Shown here piece by piece: positions 12,569 through 28,028 of a stretch of 64,000 bases of DNA. Source of the stretch: Hirudinaria manillensis (Eukaryota; Annelida; Clitellata; Hirudinida; Hirudinidae); the NCBI GenBank assembly GCA_034509925.1, contig CM067534.1, positions 3,041,001 to 3,105,000 of the forward strand, read 5' to 3'. Position 1 is the stretch's first letter, and every line of letters starts with the position of its first letter. Below the pieces are notes generated by a model that was given only the letters and a program-made list of their open reading frames with translations, did not search any database and was not told the DNA's origin. Both the position numbers and the translations under genes were made by a program.

Positions 12569-13418
12569 ATGATGAAGATCTTGATTCTCGTCGCCGTAAC
12601 TTTCTGCCTCGCATCTGGGGCGAAGCTGAGTCCAGAAGATGAACAAAATATTCTCGACAAGCACAATGAACTCAGAAGAGGAGAAGGTGCGAGTGACATG
12701 AAGGAAATGGTAAGGATGGATTCATTCATTTTATGCTTCCAGAAGTAAGCTGAAGACATTTGGTCAGAGAACATTAGATGTAGAGTTGAATTATTCGACT
12801 GACAGAAATGGGATCCAACTTTGGCTCACTCTGCAAGCTTGTGGGCCGATGGCTGCGTGTTCAAGCACGGACATCCAGAAGATGTAGAAACCGGCTTTGG
12901 ACACGTCGGCCAAAACATGTACATGACCAGCAGAAAATCAGTCGATTCTGTCGCCGCAACCCAGAAGTGGTTCAATGAAAAGAAGGATTACAACTACACT
13001 GAAAACAAATGTGGAGAAAAGGCAGTCTGCGGACATTACACTCAGGCACGTGCAATTTTTTACTTCTAAGCGTGAAGTAGACTTATTGGAGTGGAGAGAT
13101 TGTCTGGAGTATAACGAATTATTCACTTGCAGGTCGTTTGGGCGAATTCCGAATTCGTTGGATGCGGTGCCACCACTTGTAACGGAACGAAGGAGGAAGG
13201 AAAAGTCAGTGGAACAATATTGGTTTGCAACTACGGACCAGCGTGAGTATCAACAGTTTTTGTCCATTTTACGAGCGTCATTCATAAAACGGTTTTTTTT
13301 TGTTTCTCGTTATTATAGCGGAAATTATAGAGGTGCAAAGCCGTACAAAGCCGGAAGTCCGTGTAGCGAGTGCCCTCATGAATACACTTGCAAGAATGAC
13401 CTGTGCCACAAACCCTGA
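12569..13418 (+). CDS. CAP gene copy 6
   Basis: Exons 12569-12709, 12806-13045, 13133-13242 and 13319-13418. Protein identical to copy 2. Its upstream region lacks one A in the run near 12445. Confidence 0.92.
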
Positions 13419-15145
13419 AAACTTGGATTTATTTGAATTTTTTTGGAATTCATGAAAACTACCTTCATTATGCTATATTCATTATTAGTAATGGTTAAAT
13501 ATGGCTGAATTATTCGAGCAATAAAAACTAAAATTTAAAAAAAAATTTATTGAATTGGGCTTTGCGTTTAGCAATTAAAAAACCGCACGGGCCGGAATTT
13601 TTGCCAAAGCCCGGTACGACCTGCAAACAGACTTAGTAGGCCCGTTCGGCCAAGCCCGCCGATGACCATTTAAATATCCAGCCTCCTCTAATCATGCATC
13701 CCAAAAATCATAATATTCACACCTATATTATATAGTCTGATATAGCATTAGCACGTTTAATAGAATTATTAAACTTTATCATTAGAATGCAAAATAACGG
13801 TGCTTCAATTGTTTCTGGATCTAAATTGGTTCTCTTTTCGCCTTAGATCCTTCATTACTAAAATTTCTTCCACTGTCCGCATAGTTTGTTGGCGGGAACT
13901 GCAAAAATTTATCCAAAAACACGGTGCGACACTGGGTAATTCCCTGATATCTCCTTATGATTCCAGCATTACTCAATGTTATACATTATTATGCCATCTT
14001 GTTGAACAATCTAATTGAGTAATGTAATTCTAATTCCTGAGAATCACAATCAATCACAAATTCAGGATATATCCCAAAGGAACACAATTCCCGTATATGC
14101 CAAGACCATTTCCGCACTCCACAAATTACCACGAGTACTCATTGACAACGGATCATCTCAAATTAACAACATTGTTCACCATATGTAAGAATGAAACTGC
14201 TCCTTAAATCCATTCAAACAAGAGACGACAATAATTTATTCAGGGCATGTCGCAGCTACGTCCGTCCAATCTTTTAACATTGATTTCCTCATTCTGGAAT
14301 AGCAAGAAGGTTGTAATTAAAATCGCGTTCCAAAAAGATTGGCAAGAGCCAACATCGCTTTCAGAGCACCGCCTTACCGAAGCAGAATATATCGACCAGG
14401 ACTTGAACCTTAAACTCTCGAACGTCGACGTCGTAAATGCGATTTATGCTTTTAATACAAAACGGTACGTGGCCTTGTTCAATGCAATATTCTAGAATTC
14501 TATGCCTTTTTGGTCTCCATAACCTGTGATTATCCACTTCTTTACACCAAATGTTCCACAAGTCGCAGACAATAATCCTCCATCAAACCATGGAATTCTC
14601 TACCTCCGGATATTATTAACTCAACAACAATATCTCGTTTTACATCTTGAATGTTTGACCATAAAAAACACCTATTAATTAAGTGATCGCCAAATTTCAC
14701 TACTTTATATATAATTCTACATTTATATGAAGCTTCATTATATTTTCGCATTTACTAATAGTCACCACAAAAATCTGTGTAACTAATTTGTTTAGATGGC
14801 CCTTCAAATTATTTTTACAAAAAAAATATATAAACTAAAAATTAAAAAAAGTTACAATAATATCACTCTAACCCACATTAAGCATTTCTAAGTACACATA
14901 TTAACACTGATCCGAAAGAAATATTAGTTGATGACAAAAAAGACATCAACAATGACATAAGCTGGTGGACCAAACAACAAAAAAAGTTTATACACGAGTG
15001 CGTACGAATGATGATTCTTAAAAAAATGCTTAAATAGCTTCGAAGTCGAGTTTGGAAACGTGATCGACTCTCATTCGGGGTAGGTTGTAGTTGAGAAATG
15101 AAACGTTTCAATCGATCATAATAACAACCTTTAAACTTTCAGAAG

Positions 15146-15994
15146 ATGATGAAGATCTTGATTCTCGTCGCCGTAACTTTCTGCCTCGCATCTGGGGCGA
15201 AGCTGAGTCCAGAAGATGAACAAAATATTCTCGACAAGCACAATGAACTCAGAAGAGGAGAAGGTGCGAGTGACATGAAGGAAATGGTAAGGATGGATTC
15301 ATTCATTTTATGCTTCCAGAAGTAAGCTGAAGACATTTGGTCAGAGAACATTAGATGTAGAGTTGAATTATTCGACTGACAGAAATGGGATCCAACTTTG
15401 GCTCACTCTGCAAGCTTGTGGGCCGATGGCTGCGTGTTCAAGCACGGACATCCAGAAGATGTAGAAACCGGCTTTGGACACGTCGGCCAAAACATGTACA
15501 TGACCAGCAGAAAATCAGTCGATTCTGTCGCCGCAACCCAGAAGTGGTTCAATGAAAAGAAGGATTACAACTACACTGAAAACAAATGTGGAGAAAAGGC
15601 AGTCTGCGGACATTACACTCAGGCACGTGCAATTTTTTACTTCTAAGCGTGAAGTAGACTTATTGGAGTGGAGAGATTGTCTGGAGTATAACGAATTATT
15701 CACTTGCAGGTCGTTTGGGCGAATTCCGAATTCGTTGGATGCGGTGCCACCACTTGTAACGGAACGAAGGAGGAAGGAAAAGTCAGTGGAACAATATTGG
15801 TTTGCAACTACGGACCAGCGTGAGTATCAACAGTTTTTGTCCATTTTACGAGCGTCATTCATAAAACGGTTTTTTTTGTTTCTCGTTATTATAGCGGAAA
15901 TTATAGAGGTGCAAAGCCGTACAAAGCCGGAAGTCCGTGTAGCGAGTGCCCTCATGAATACACTTGCAAGAATGACCTGTGCCACAAACCCTGA
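15146..15994 (+). CDS. CAP gene copy 7
   Basis: Exons 15146-15286, 15383-15622, 15710-15819 and 15895-15994. Protein identical to copy 2. Intron 3 has 8 T, and the T run just after the stop is one shorter than in the other copies. Confidence 0.92.
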
Positions 15995-17720
15995 AAACTT
16001 GGATTTATTTGAATTTTTTGGAATTCATGAAAACTACCTTCATTATGCTATATTCATTATTAGTAATGGTTAAATATGGCTGAATTATTCGAGCAATAAA
16101 AACTAAAATTTAAAAAAAAATTTATTGAATTGGGCTTTGCGTTTAGCAATTAAAAAACCGCACGGGCCGGAATTTTTGCCAAAGCCCGGTACGACCTGCA
16201 AACAGACTTAGTAGGCCCGTTCGGCCAAGCCCGCCGATGACCATTTAAATATCCAGCCTCCTCTAATCATGCATCCCAAAAATCATAATATTCACACCTA
16301 TATTATATAGTCTGATATAGCATTAGCACGTTTAATAGAATTATTAAACTTTATCATTAGAATGCAAAATAACGGTGCTTCAATTGTTTCTGGATCTAAA
16401 TTGGTTCTCTTTTCGCCTTAGATCCTTCATTACTAAAATTTCTTCCACTGTCCGCATAGTTTGTTGGCGGGAACTGCAAAAATTTATCCAAAAACACGGT
16501 GCGACACTGGGTAATTCCCTGATATCTCCTTATGATTCCAGCATTACTCAATGTTATACATTATTATGCCATCTTGTTGAACAATCTAATTGAGTAATGT
16601 AATTCTAATTCCTGAGAATCACAATCAATCACAAATTCAGGATATATCCCAAAGGAACACAATTCCCGTATATGCCAAGACCATTTCCGCACTCCACAAA
16701 TTACCACGAGTACTCATTGACAACGGATCATCTCAAATTAACAACATTGTTCACCATATGTAAGAATGAAACTGCTCCTTAAATCCATTCAAACAAGAGA
16801 CGACAATAATTTATTCAGGGCATGTCGCAGCTACGTCCGTCCAATCTTTTAACATTGATTTCCTCATTCTGGAATAGCAAGAAGGTTGTAATTAAAATCG
16901 CGTTCCAAAAAGATTGGCAAGAGCCAACATCGCTTTCAGAGCACCGCCTTACCGAAGCAGAATATATCGACCAGGACTTGAACCTTAAACTCTCGAACGT
17001 CGACGTCGTAAATGCGATTTATGCTTTTAATACAAAACGGTACGTGGCCTTGTTCAATGCAATATTCTAGAATTCTATGCCTTTTTGGTCTCCATAACCT
17101 GTGATTATCCACTTCTTTACACCAAATGTTCCACAAGTCGCAGACAATAATCCTCCATCAAACCATGGAATTCTCTACCTCCGGATATTATTAACTCAAC
17201 AACAATATCTCGTTTTACATCTTGAATGTTTGACCATAAAAAACACCTATTAATTAAGTGATCGCCAAATTTCACTACTTTATATATAATTCTACATTTA
17301 TATGAAGCTTCATTATATTTTCGCATTTACTAATAGTCACCACAAAAATCTGTGTAACTAATTTGTTTAGATGGCCCTTCAAATTATTTTTACAAAAAAA
17401 ATATATAAACTAAAAATTAAAAAAAGTTACAATAATATCACTCTAACCCACATTAAGCATTTCTAAGTACACATATTAACACTGATCCGAAAGAAATATT
17501 AGTTGATGACAAAAAAGACATCAACAATGACATAAGCTGGTGGACCAAACAACAAAAAAAGTTTATACACGAGTGCGTACGAATGATGATTCTTAAAAAA
17601 ATGCTTAAATAGCTTCGAAGTCGAGTTTGGAAACGTGATCGACTCTCATTCGGGGTAGGTTGTAGTTGAGAAATGAAACGTTTCAATCGATCATAATAAC
17701 AACCTTTAAACTTTCAGAAG

Positions 17721-18570
17721 ATGATGAAGATCTTGATTCTCGTCGCCGTAACTTTCTGCCTCGCATCTGGGGCGAAGCTGAGTCCAGAAGATGAACAAAA
17801 TATTCTCGACAAGCACAATGAACTCAGAAGAGGAGAAGGTGCGAGTGACATGAAGGAAATGGTAAGGATGGATTCATTCATTTTATGCTTCCAGAAGTAA
17901 GCTGAAGACATTTGGTCAGAGAACATTAGATGTAGAGTTGAATTATTCGACTGACAGAAATGGGATCCAACTTTGGCTCACTCTGCAAGCTTGTGGGCCG
18001 ATGGCTGCGTGTTCAAGCACGGACATCCAGAAGATGTAGAAACCGGCTTTGGACACGTCGGCCAAAACATGTACATGACCAGCAGAAAATCAGTCGATTC
18101 TGTCGCCGCAACCCAGAAGTGGTTCAATGAAAAGAAGGATTACAACTACACTGAAAACAAATGTGGAGAAAAGGCAGTCTGCGGACATTACACTCAGGCA
18201 CGTGCAATTTTTTACTTCTAAGCGTGAAGTAGACTTATTGGAGTGGAGAGATTGTCTGGAGTATAACGAATTATTCACTTGCAGGTCGTTTGGGCGAATT
18301 CCGAATTCGTTGGATGCGGTGCCACCACTTGTAACGGAACGAAGGAGGAAGGAAAAGTCAGTGGAACAATATTGGTTTGCAACTACGGACCAGCGTGAGT
18401 ATCAACAGTTTTTGTCCATTTTACGAGCGTCATTCATAAAACGGTTTTTTTTTGTTTCTCGTTATTATAGCGGAAATTATAGAGGTGCAAAGCCGTACAA
18501 AGCCGGAAGTCCGTGTAGCGAGTGCCCTCATGAATACACTTGCAAGAATGACCTGTGCCACAAACCCTGA
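17721..18570 (+). CDS. CAP gene copy 8
   Basis: Exons 17721-17861, 17958-18197, 18285-18394 and 18471-18570. Protein identical to copy 2; no private change noticed. Confidence 0.92.
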
Positions 18571-20297
18571 AAACTTGGATTTATTTGAATTTTTTTGGAA
18601 TTCATGAAAACTACCTTCATTATGCTATATTCATTATTAGTAATGGTTAAATATGGCTGAATTATTCGAGCAATAAAAACTAAAATTTAAAAAAAAATTT
18701 ATTGAATTGGGCTTTGCGTTTAGCAATTAAAAAACCGCACGGGCCGGAATTTTTGCCAAAGCCCGGTACGACCTGCAAACAGACTTAGTAGGCCCGTTCG
18801 GCCAAGCCCGCCGATGACCATTTAAATATCCAGCCTCCTCTAATCATGCATCCCAAAAATCATAATATTCACACCTATATTATATAGTCTGATATAGCAT
18901 TAGCACGTTTAATAGAATTATTAAACTTTATCATTAGAATGCAAAATAACGGTGCTTCAATTGTTTCTGGATCTAAATTGGTTCTCTTTTCGCCTTAGAT
19001 CCTTCATTACTAAAATTTCTTCCACTGTCCGCATAGTTTGTTGGCGGGAACTGCAAAAATTTATCCAAAAACACGGTGCGACACTGGGTAATTCCCTGAT
19101 ATCTCCTTATGATTCCAGCATTACTCAATGTTATACATTATTATGCCATCTTGTTGAACAATCTAATTGAGTAATGTAATTCTAATTCCTGAGAATCACA
19201 ATCAATCACAAATTCAGGATATATCCCAAAGGAACACAATTCCCGTATATGCCAAGACCATTTCCGCACTCCACAAATTACCACGAGTACTCATTGACAA
19301 CGGATCATCTCAAATTAACAACATTGTTCACCATATGTAAGAATGAAACTGCTCCTTAAATCCATTCAAACAAGAGACGACAATAATTTATTCAGGGCAT
19401 GTCGCAGCTACGTCCGTCCAATCTTTTAACATTGATTTCCTCATTCTGGAATAGCAAGAAGGTTGTAATTAAAATCGCGTTCCAAAAAGATTGGCAAGAG
19501 CCAACATCGCTTTCAGAGCACCGCCTTACCGAAGCAGAATATATCGACCAGGACTTGAACCTTAAACTCTCGAACGTCGACGTCGTAAATGCGATTTATG
19601 CTTTTAATACAAAACGGTACGTGGCCTTGTTCAATGCAATATTCTAGAATTCTATGCCTTTTTGGTCTCCATAACCTGTGATTATCCACTTCTTTACACC
19701 AAATGTTCCACAAGTCGCAGACAATAATCCTCCATCAAACCATGGAATTCTCTACCTCCGGATATTATTAACTCAACAACAATATCTCGTTTTACATCTT
19801 GAATGTTTGACCATAAAAAACACCTATTAATTAAGTGATCGCCAAATTTCACTACTTTATATATAATTCTACATTTATATGAAGCTTCATTATATTTTCG
19901 CATTTACTAATAGTCACCACAAAAATCTGTGTAACTAATTTGTTTAGATGGCCCTTCAAATTATTTTTACAAAAAAAATATATAAACTAAAAATTAAAAA
20001 AAGTTACAATAATATCACTCTAACCCACATTAAGCATTTCTAAGTACACATATTAACACTGATCCGAAAGAAATATTAGTTGATGACAAAAAAGACATCA
20101 ACAATGACATAAGCTGGTGGACCAAACAACAAAAAAAGTTTATACACGAGTGCGTACGAATGATGATTCTTAAAAAAATGCTTAAATAGCTTCGAAGTCG
20201 AGTTTGGAAACGTGATCGACTCTCATTCGGGGTAGGTTGTAGTTGAGAAATGAAACGTTTCAATCGATCATAATAACAACCTTTAAACTTTCAGAAG

Positions 20298-21147
20298 ATG
20301 ATGAAGATCTTGATTCTCGTCGCCGTAACTTTCTGCCTCGCATCTGGGGCGAAGCTGAGTCCAGAAGATGAACAAAATATTCTCGACAAGCACAATGAAC
20401 TCAGAAGAGGAGAAGGTGCGAGTGACATGAAGGAAATGGTAAGGATGGATTCATTCATTTTATGCTTCCAGAAGTAAGCTGAAGACATTTGGTCAGAGAA
20501 CATTAGATGTAGAGTTGAATTATTCGACTGACAGAAATGGGATCCAACTTTGGCTCACTCTGCAAGCTTGTGGGCCGATGGCTGCGTGTTCAAGCACGGA
20601 CATCCAGAAGATGTAGAAACCGGCTTTGGACACGTCGGCCAAAACATGTACATGACCAGCAGAAAATCAGTCGATTCTGTCGCCGCAACCCAGAAGTGGT
20701 TCAATGAAAAGAAGGATTACAACTACACTGAAAACAAATGTGGAGAAAAGGCAGTCTGCGGACATTACACTCAGGCACGTGCAATTTTTTACTTCTAAGC
20801 GTGAAGTAGACTTATTGGAGTGGAGAGATTGTCTGGAGTATAACGAATTATTCACTTGCAGGTCGTTTGGGCGAATTCCGAATTCGTTGGATGCGGTGCC
20901 ACCACTTGTAACGGAACGAAGGAGGAAGGAAAAGTCAGTGGAACAATATTGGTTTGCAACTACGGACCAGCGTGAGTATCAACAGTTTTTGTCCATTTTA
21001 CGAGCGTCATTCATAAAACGGTTTTTTTTTGTTTCTCGTTATTATAGCGGAAATTATAGAGGTGCAAAGCCGTACAAAGCCGGAAGTCCGTGTAGCGAGT
21101 GCCCTCATGAATACACTTGCAAGAATGACCTGTGCCACAAACCCTGA
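20298..21147 (+). CDS. CAP gene copy 9
   Basis: Exons 20298-20438, 20535-20774, 20862-20971 and 21048-21147. Protein identical to copy 2. The spacer after it reverts to the C form of the spacer SNP, isolated among T-type neighbours. Confidence 0.92.
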
Positions 21148-22874
21148 AAACTTGGATTTATTTGAATTTTTTTGGAATTCATGAAAACTACCTTCATTAT
21201 GCTATATTCATTATTAGTAATGGTTAAATATGGCTGAATTATTCGAGCAATAAAAACTAAAATTTAAAAAAAAATTTATTGAATTGGGCTTTGCGTTTAG
21301 CAATTAAAAAACCGCACGGGCCGGAATTTTTGCCAAAGCCCGGTACGACCTGCAAACAGACTTAGTAGGCCCGTTCGGCCAAGCCCGCCGATGACCATTT
21401 AAATATCCAGCCTCCTCTAATCATGCATCCCAAAAATCATAATATTCACACCTATATTATATAGTCTGATATAGCATTAGCACGTTTAATAGAATTATTA
21501 AACTTTATCATTAGAATGCAAAATAACGGTGCTTCAATTGTTTCTGGATCTAAATTGGTTCTCTTTTCGCCTTAGATCCTTCATTACTAAAATTTCTTCC
21601 ACTGTCCGCATAGTTTGTTGGCGGGAACTGCAAAAATTTATCCAAAAACACGGTGCGACACTGGGTAATTCCCTGATATCTCCTTATGATTCCAGCATTA
21701 CTCAATGTTATACATTATTATGCCATCTTGTTGAACAATCTAATTGAGTAATGTAATTCTAATTCCTGAGAATCACAATCAATCACAAATTCAGGATATA
21801 TCCCAAAGGAACACAATTCCCGTATATGCCAAGACCATTTCCGCACTCCACAAATTACCACGAGTACTCATTGACAACGGATCATCTCAAATTAACAACA
21901 TTGTTCACCATATGTAAGAATGAAACTGCTCCTTAAATCCATTCAAACAAGAGACGACAATAATTTATTCAGGGCATGTCGCAGCTACGTCCGTCCAATC
22001 TTTTAACATTGATTTCCTCATTCTGGAATAGCAAGAAGGTTGTAATTAAAATCGCGTTCCAAAAAGATTGGCAAGAGCCAACATCGCTTTCAGAGCACCG
22101 CCTTACCGAAGCAGAATATATCGACCAGGACTTGAACCTTAAACTCTCGAACGTCGACGTCGTAAATGCGATTTATGCTTTTAATACAAAACGGTACGTG
22201 GCCTTGTTCAATGCAATATTCTAGAATTCTATGCCTTTTTGGTCTCCATAACCTGTGATTATCCACTTCTTTACACCAAATGTTCCACAAGTCGCAGACA
22301 ATAATCCTCCATCAAACCATGGAATTCTCTACCTCCGGATATTATTAACCCAACAACAATATCTCGTTTTACATCTTGAATGTTTGACCATAAAAAACAC
22401 CTATTAATTAAGTGATCGCCAAATTTCACTACTTTATATATAATTCTACATTTATATGAAGCTTCATTATATTTTCGCATTTACTAATAGTCACCACAAA
22501 AATCTGTGTAACTAATTTGTTTAGATGGCCCTTCAAATTATTTTTACAAAAAAAATATATAAACTAAAAATTAAAAAAAGTTACAATAATATCACTCTAA
22601 CCCACATTAAGCATTTCTAAGTACACATATTAACACTGATCCGAAAGAAATATTAGTTGATGACAAAAAAGACATCAACAATGACATAAGCTGGTGGACC
22701 AAACAACAAAAAAAGTTTATACACGAGTGCGTACGAATGATGATTCTTAAAAAAATGCTTAAATAGCTTCGAAGTCGAGTTTGGAAACGTGATCGACTCT
22801 CATTCGGGGTAGGTTGTAGTTGAGAAATGAAACGTTTCAATCGATCATAATAACAACCTTTAAACTTTCAGAAG

Positions 22875-23724
22875 ATGATGAAGATCTTGATTCTCGTCGC
22901 CGTAACTTTCTGCCTCGCATCTGGGGCGAAGCTGAGTCCAGAAGATGAACAAAATATTCTCGACAAGCACAATGAACTCAGAAGAGGAGAAGGTGCGAGT
23001 GACATGAAGGAAATGGTAAGGATGGATTCATTCATTTTATGCTTCCAGAAGTAAGCTGAAGACATTTGGTCAGAGAACATTAGATGTAGAGTTGAATTAT
23101 TCGACTGACAGAAATGGGATCCAACTTTGGCTCACTCTGCAAGCTTGTGGGCCGATGGCTGCGTGTTCAAGCACGGACATCCAGAAGATGTAGAAACCGG
23201 CTTTGGACACGTCGGCCAAAACATGTACATGACCAGCAGAAAATCAGTCGATTCTGTCGCCGCAACCCAGAAGTGGTTCAATGAAAAGAAGGATTACAAC
23301 TACACTGAAAACAAATGTGGAGAAAAGGCAGTCTGCGGACATTACACTCAGGCACGTGCAATTTTTTACTTCTAAGCGTGAAGTAGACTTATTGGAGTGG
23401 AGAGATTGTCTGGAGTATAACGAATTATTCACTTGCAGGTCGTTTGGGCGAATTCCGAATTCGTTGGATGCGGTGCCACCACTTGTAACGGAACGAAGGA
23501 GGAAGGAAAAGTCAGTGGAACAATATTGGTTTGCAACTACGGACCAGCGTGAGTATCAACAGTTTTTGTCCATTTTACGAGCGTCATTCATAAAACGGTT
23601 TTTTTTTGTTTCTCGTTATTATAGCGGAAATTATAGAGGTGCAAAGCCGTACAAAGCCGGAAGTCCGTGTAGCGAGTGCCCTCATGAATACACTTGCAAG
23701 AATGACCTGTGCCACAAACCCTGA
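22875..23724 (+). CDS. CAP gene copy 10
   Basis: Exons 22875-23015, 23112-23351, 23439-23548 and 23625-23724. Protein identical to copy 2. Confidence 0.92.
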
Positions 23725-25451
23725 AAACTTGGATTTATTTGAATTTTTTTGGAATTCATGAAAACTACCTTCATTATGCTATATTCATTATTAGTAATGG
23801 TTAAATATGGCTGAATTATTCGAGCAATAAAAACTAAAATTTAAAAAAAAATTTATTGAATTGGGCTTTGCGTTTAGCAATTAAAAAACCGCACGGGCCG
23901 GAATTTTTGCCAAAGCCCGGTACGACCTGCAAACAGACTTAGTAGGCCCGTTCGGCCAAGCCCGCCGATGACCATTTAAATATCCAGCCTCCTCTAATCA
24001 TGCATCCCAAAAATCATAATATTCACACCTATATTATATAGTCTGATATAGCATTAGCACGTTTAATAGAATTATTAAACTTTATCATTAGAATGCAAAA
24101 TAACGGTGCTTCAATTGTTTCTGGATCTAAATTGGTTCTCTTTTCGCCTTAGATCCTTCATTACTAAAATTTCTTCCACTGTCCGCATAGTTTGTTGGCG
24201 GGAACTGCAAAAATTTATCCAAAAACACGGTGCGACACTGGGTAATTCCCTGATATCTCCTTATGATTCCAGCATTACTCAATGTTATACATTATTATGC
24301 CATCTTGTTGAACAATCTAATTGAGTAATGTAATTCTAATTCCTGAGAATCACAATCAATCACAAATTCAGGATATATCCCAAAGGAACACAATTCCCGT
24401 ATATGCCAAGACCATTTCCGCACTCCACAAATTACCACGAGTACTCATTGACAACGGATCATCTCAAATTAACAACATTGTTCACCATATGTAAGAATGA
24501 AACTGCTCCTTAAATCCATTCAAACAAGAGACGACAATAATTTATTCAGGGCATGTCGCAGCTACGTCCGTCCAATCTTTTAACATTGATTTCCTCATTC
24601 TGGAATAGCAAGAAGGTTGTAATTAAAATCGCGTTCCAAAAAGATTGGCAAGAGCCAACATCGCTTTCAGAGCACCGCCTTACCGAAGCAGAATATATCG
24701 ACCAGGACTTGAACCTTAAACTCTCGAACGTCGACGTCGTAAATGCGATTTATGCTTTTAATACAAAACGGTACGTGGCCTTGTTCAATGCAATATTCTA
24801 GAATTCTATGCCTTTTTGGTCTCCATAACCTGTGATTATCCACTTCTTTACACCAAATGTTCCACAAGTCGCAGACAATAATCCTCCATCAAACCATGGA
24901 ATTCTCTACCTCCGGATATTATTAACTCAACAACAATATCTCGTTTTACATCTTGAATGTTTGACCATAAAAAACACCTATTAATTAAGTGATCGCCAAA
25001 TTTCACTACTTTATATATAATTCTACATTTATATGAAGCTTCATTATATTTTCGCATTTACTAATAGTCACCACAAAAATCTGTGTAACTAATTTGTTTA
25101 GATGGCCCTTCAAATTATTTTTACAAAAAAAATATATAAACTAAAAATTAAAAAAAGTTACAATAATATCACTCTAACCCACATTAAGCATTTCTAAGTA
25201 CACATATTAACACTGATCCGAAAGAAATATTAGTTGATGACAAAAAAGACATCAACAATGACATAAGCTGGTGGACCAAACAACAAAAAAAGTTTATACA
25301 CGAGTGCGTACGAATGATGATTCTTAAAAAAATGCTTAAATAGCTTCGAAGTCGAGTTTGGAAACGTGATCGACTCTCATTCGGGGTAGGTTGTAGTTGA
25401 GAAATGAAACGTTTCAATCGATCATAATAACAACCTTTAAACTTTCAGAAG

Positions 25452-26301
25452 ATGATGAAGATCTTGATTCTCGTCGCCGTAACTTTCTGCCTCGCATCTG
25501 GGGCGAAGCTGAGTCCAGAAGATGAACAAAATATTCTCGACAAGCACAATGAACTCAGAAGAGGAGAAGGTGCGAGTGACATGAAGGAAATGGTAAGGAT
25601 GGATTCATTCATTTTATGCTTCCAGAAGTAAGCTGAAGACATTTGGTCAGAGAACATTAGATGTAGAGTTGAATTATTCGACTGACAGAAATGGGATCCA
25701 ACTTTGGCTCACTCTGCAAGCTTGTGGGCCGATGGCTGCGTGTTCAAGCACGGACATCCAGAAGATGTAGAAACCGGCTTTGGACACGTCGGCCAAAACA
25801 TGTACATGACCAGCAGAAAATCAGTCGATTCTGTCGCCGCAACCCAGAAGTGGTTCAATGAAAAGAAGGATTACAACTACACTGAAAACAAATGTGGAGA
25901 AAAGGCAGTCTGCGGACATTACACTCAGGCACGTGCAATTTTTTACTTCTAAGCGTGAAGTAGACTTATTGGAGTGGAGAGATTGTCTGGAGTATAACGA
26001 ATTATTCACTTGCAGGTCGTTTGGGCGAATTCCGAATTCGTTGGATGCGGTGCCACCACTTGTAACGGAACGAAGGAGGAAGGAAAAGTCAGTGGAACAA
26101 TATTGGTTTGCAACTACGGACCAGCGTGAGTATCAACAGTTTTTGTCCATTTTACGAGCGTCATTCATAAAACGGTTTTTTTTTGTTTCTCGTTATTATA
26201 GCGGAAATTATAGAGGTGCAAAGCCGTACAAAGCCGGAAGTCCGTGTAGCGAGTGCCCTCATGAATACACTTGCAAGAATGACCTGTGCCACAAACCCTG
26301 A
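25452..26301 (+). CDS. CAP gene copy 11
   Basis: Exons 25452-25592, 25689-25928, 26016-26125 and 26202-26301. Protein identical to copy 2. Confidence 0.92.
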
Positions 26302-28028
26302 AAACTTGGATTTATTTGAATTTTTTTGGAATTCATGAAAACTACCTTCATTATGCTATATTCATTATTAGTAATGGTTAAATATGGCTGAATTATTCGA
26401 GCAATAAAAACTAAAATTTAAAAAAAAATTTATTGAATTGGGCTTTGCGTTTAGCAATTAAAAAACCGCACGGGCCGGAATTTTTGCCAAAGCCCGGTAC
26501 GACCTGCAAACAGACTTAGTAGGCCCGTTCGGCCAAGCCCGCCGATGACCATTTAAATATCCAGCCTCCTCTAATCATGCATCCCAAAAATCATAATATT
26601 CACACCTATATTATATAGTCTGATATAGCATTAGCACGTTTAATAGAATTATTAAACTTTATCATTAGAATGCAAAATAACGGTGCTTCAATTGTTTCTG
26701 GATCTAAATTGGTTCTCTTTTCGCCTTAGATCCTTCATTACTAAAATTTCTTCCACTGTCCGCATAGTTTGTTGGCGGGAACTGCAAAAATTTATCCAAA
26801 AACACGGTGCGACACTGGGTAATTCCCTGATATCTCCTTATGATTCCAGCATTACTCAATGTTATACATTATTATGCCATCTTGTTGAACAATCTAATTG
26901 AGTAATGTAATTCTAATTCCTGAGAATCACAATCAATCACAAATTCAGGATATATCCCAAAGGAACACAATTCCCGTATATGCCAAGACCATTTCCGCAC
27001 TCCACAAATTACCACGAGTACTCATTGACAACGGATCATCTCAAATTAACAACATTGTTCACCATATGTAAGAATGAAACTGCTCCTTAAATCCATTCAA
27101 ACAAGAGACGACAATAATTTATTCAGGGCATGTCGCAGCTACGTCCGTCCAATCTTTTAACATTGATTTCCTCATTCTGGAATAGCAAGAAGGTTGTAAT
27201 TAAAATCGCGTTCCAAAAAGATTGGCAAGAGCCAACATCGCTTTCAGAGCACCGCCTTACCGAAGCAGAATATATCGACCAGGACTTGAACCTTAAACTC
27301 TCGAACGTCGACGTCGTAAATGCGATTTATGCTTTTAATACAAAACGGTACGTGGCCTTGTTCAATGCAATATTCTAGAATTCTATGCCTTTTTGGTCTC
27401 CATAACCTGTGATTATCCACTTCTTTACACCAAATGTTCCACAAGTCGCAGACAATAATCCTCCATCAAACCATGGAATTCTCTACCTCCGGATATTATT
27501 AACTCAACAACAATATCTCGTTTTACATCTTGAATGTTTGACCATAAAAAACACCTATTAATTAAGTGATCGCCAAATTTCACTACTTTATATATAATTC
27601 TACATTTATATGAAGCTTCATTATATTTTCGCATTTACTAATAGTCACCACAAAAATCTGTGTAACTAATTTGTTTAGATGGCCCTTCAAATTATTTTTA
27701 CAAAAAAAATATATAAACTAAAAATTAAAAAAAGTTACAATAATATCACTCTAACCCACATTAAGCATTTCTAAGTACACATATTAACACTGATCCGAAA
27801 GAAATATTAGTTGATGACAAAAAAGACATCAACAATGACATAAGCTGGTGGACCAAACAACAAAAAAAGTTTATACACGAGTGCGTACGAATGATGATTC
27901 TTAAAAAAATGCTTAAATAGCTTCGAAGTCGAGTTTGGAAACGTGATCGACTCTCATTCGGGGTAGGTTGTAGTTGAGAAATGAAACGTTTCAATCGATC
28001 ATAATAACAACCTTTAAACTTTCAGAAG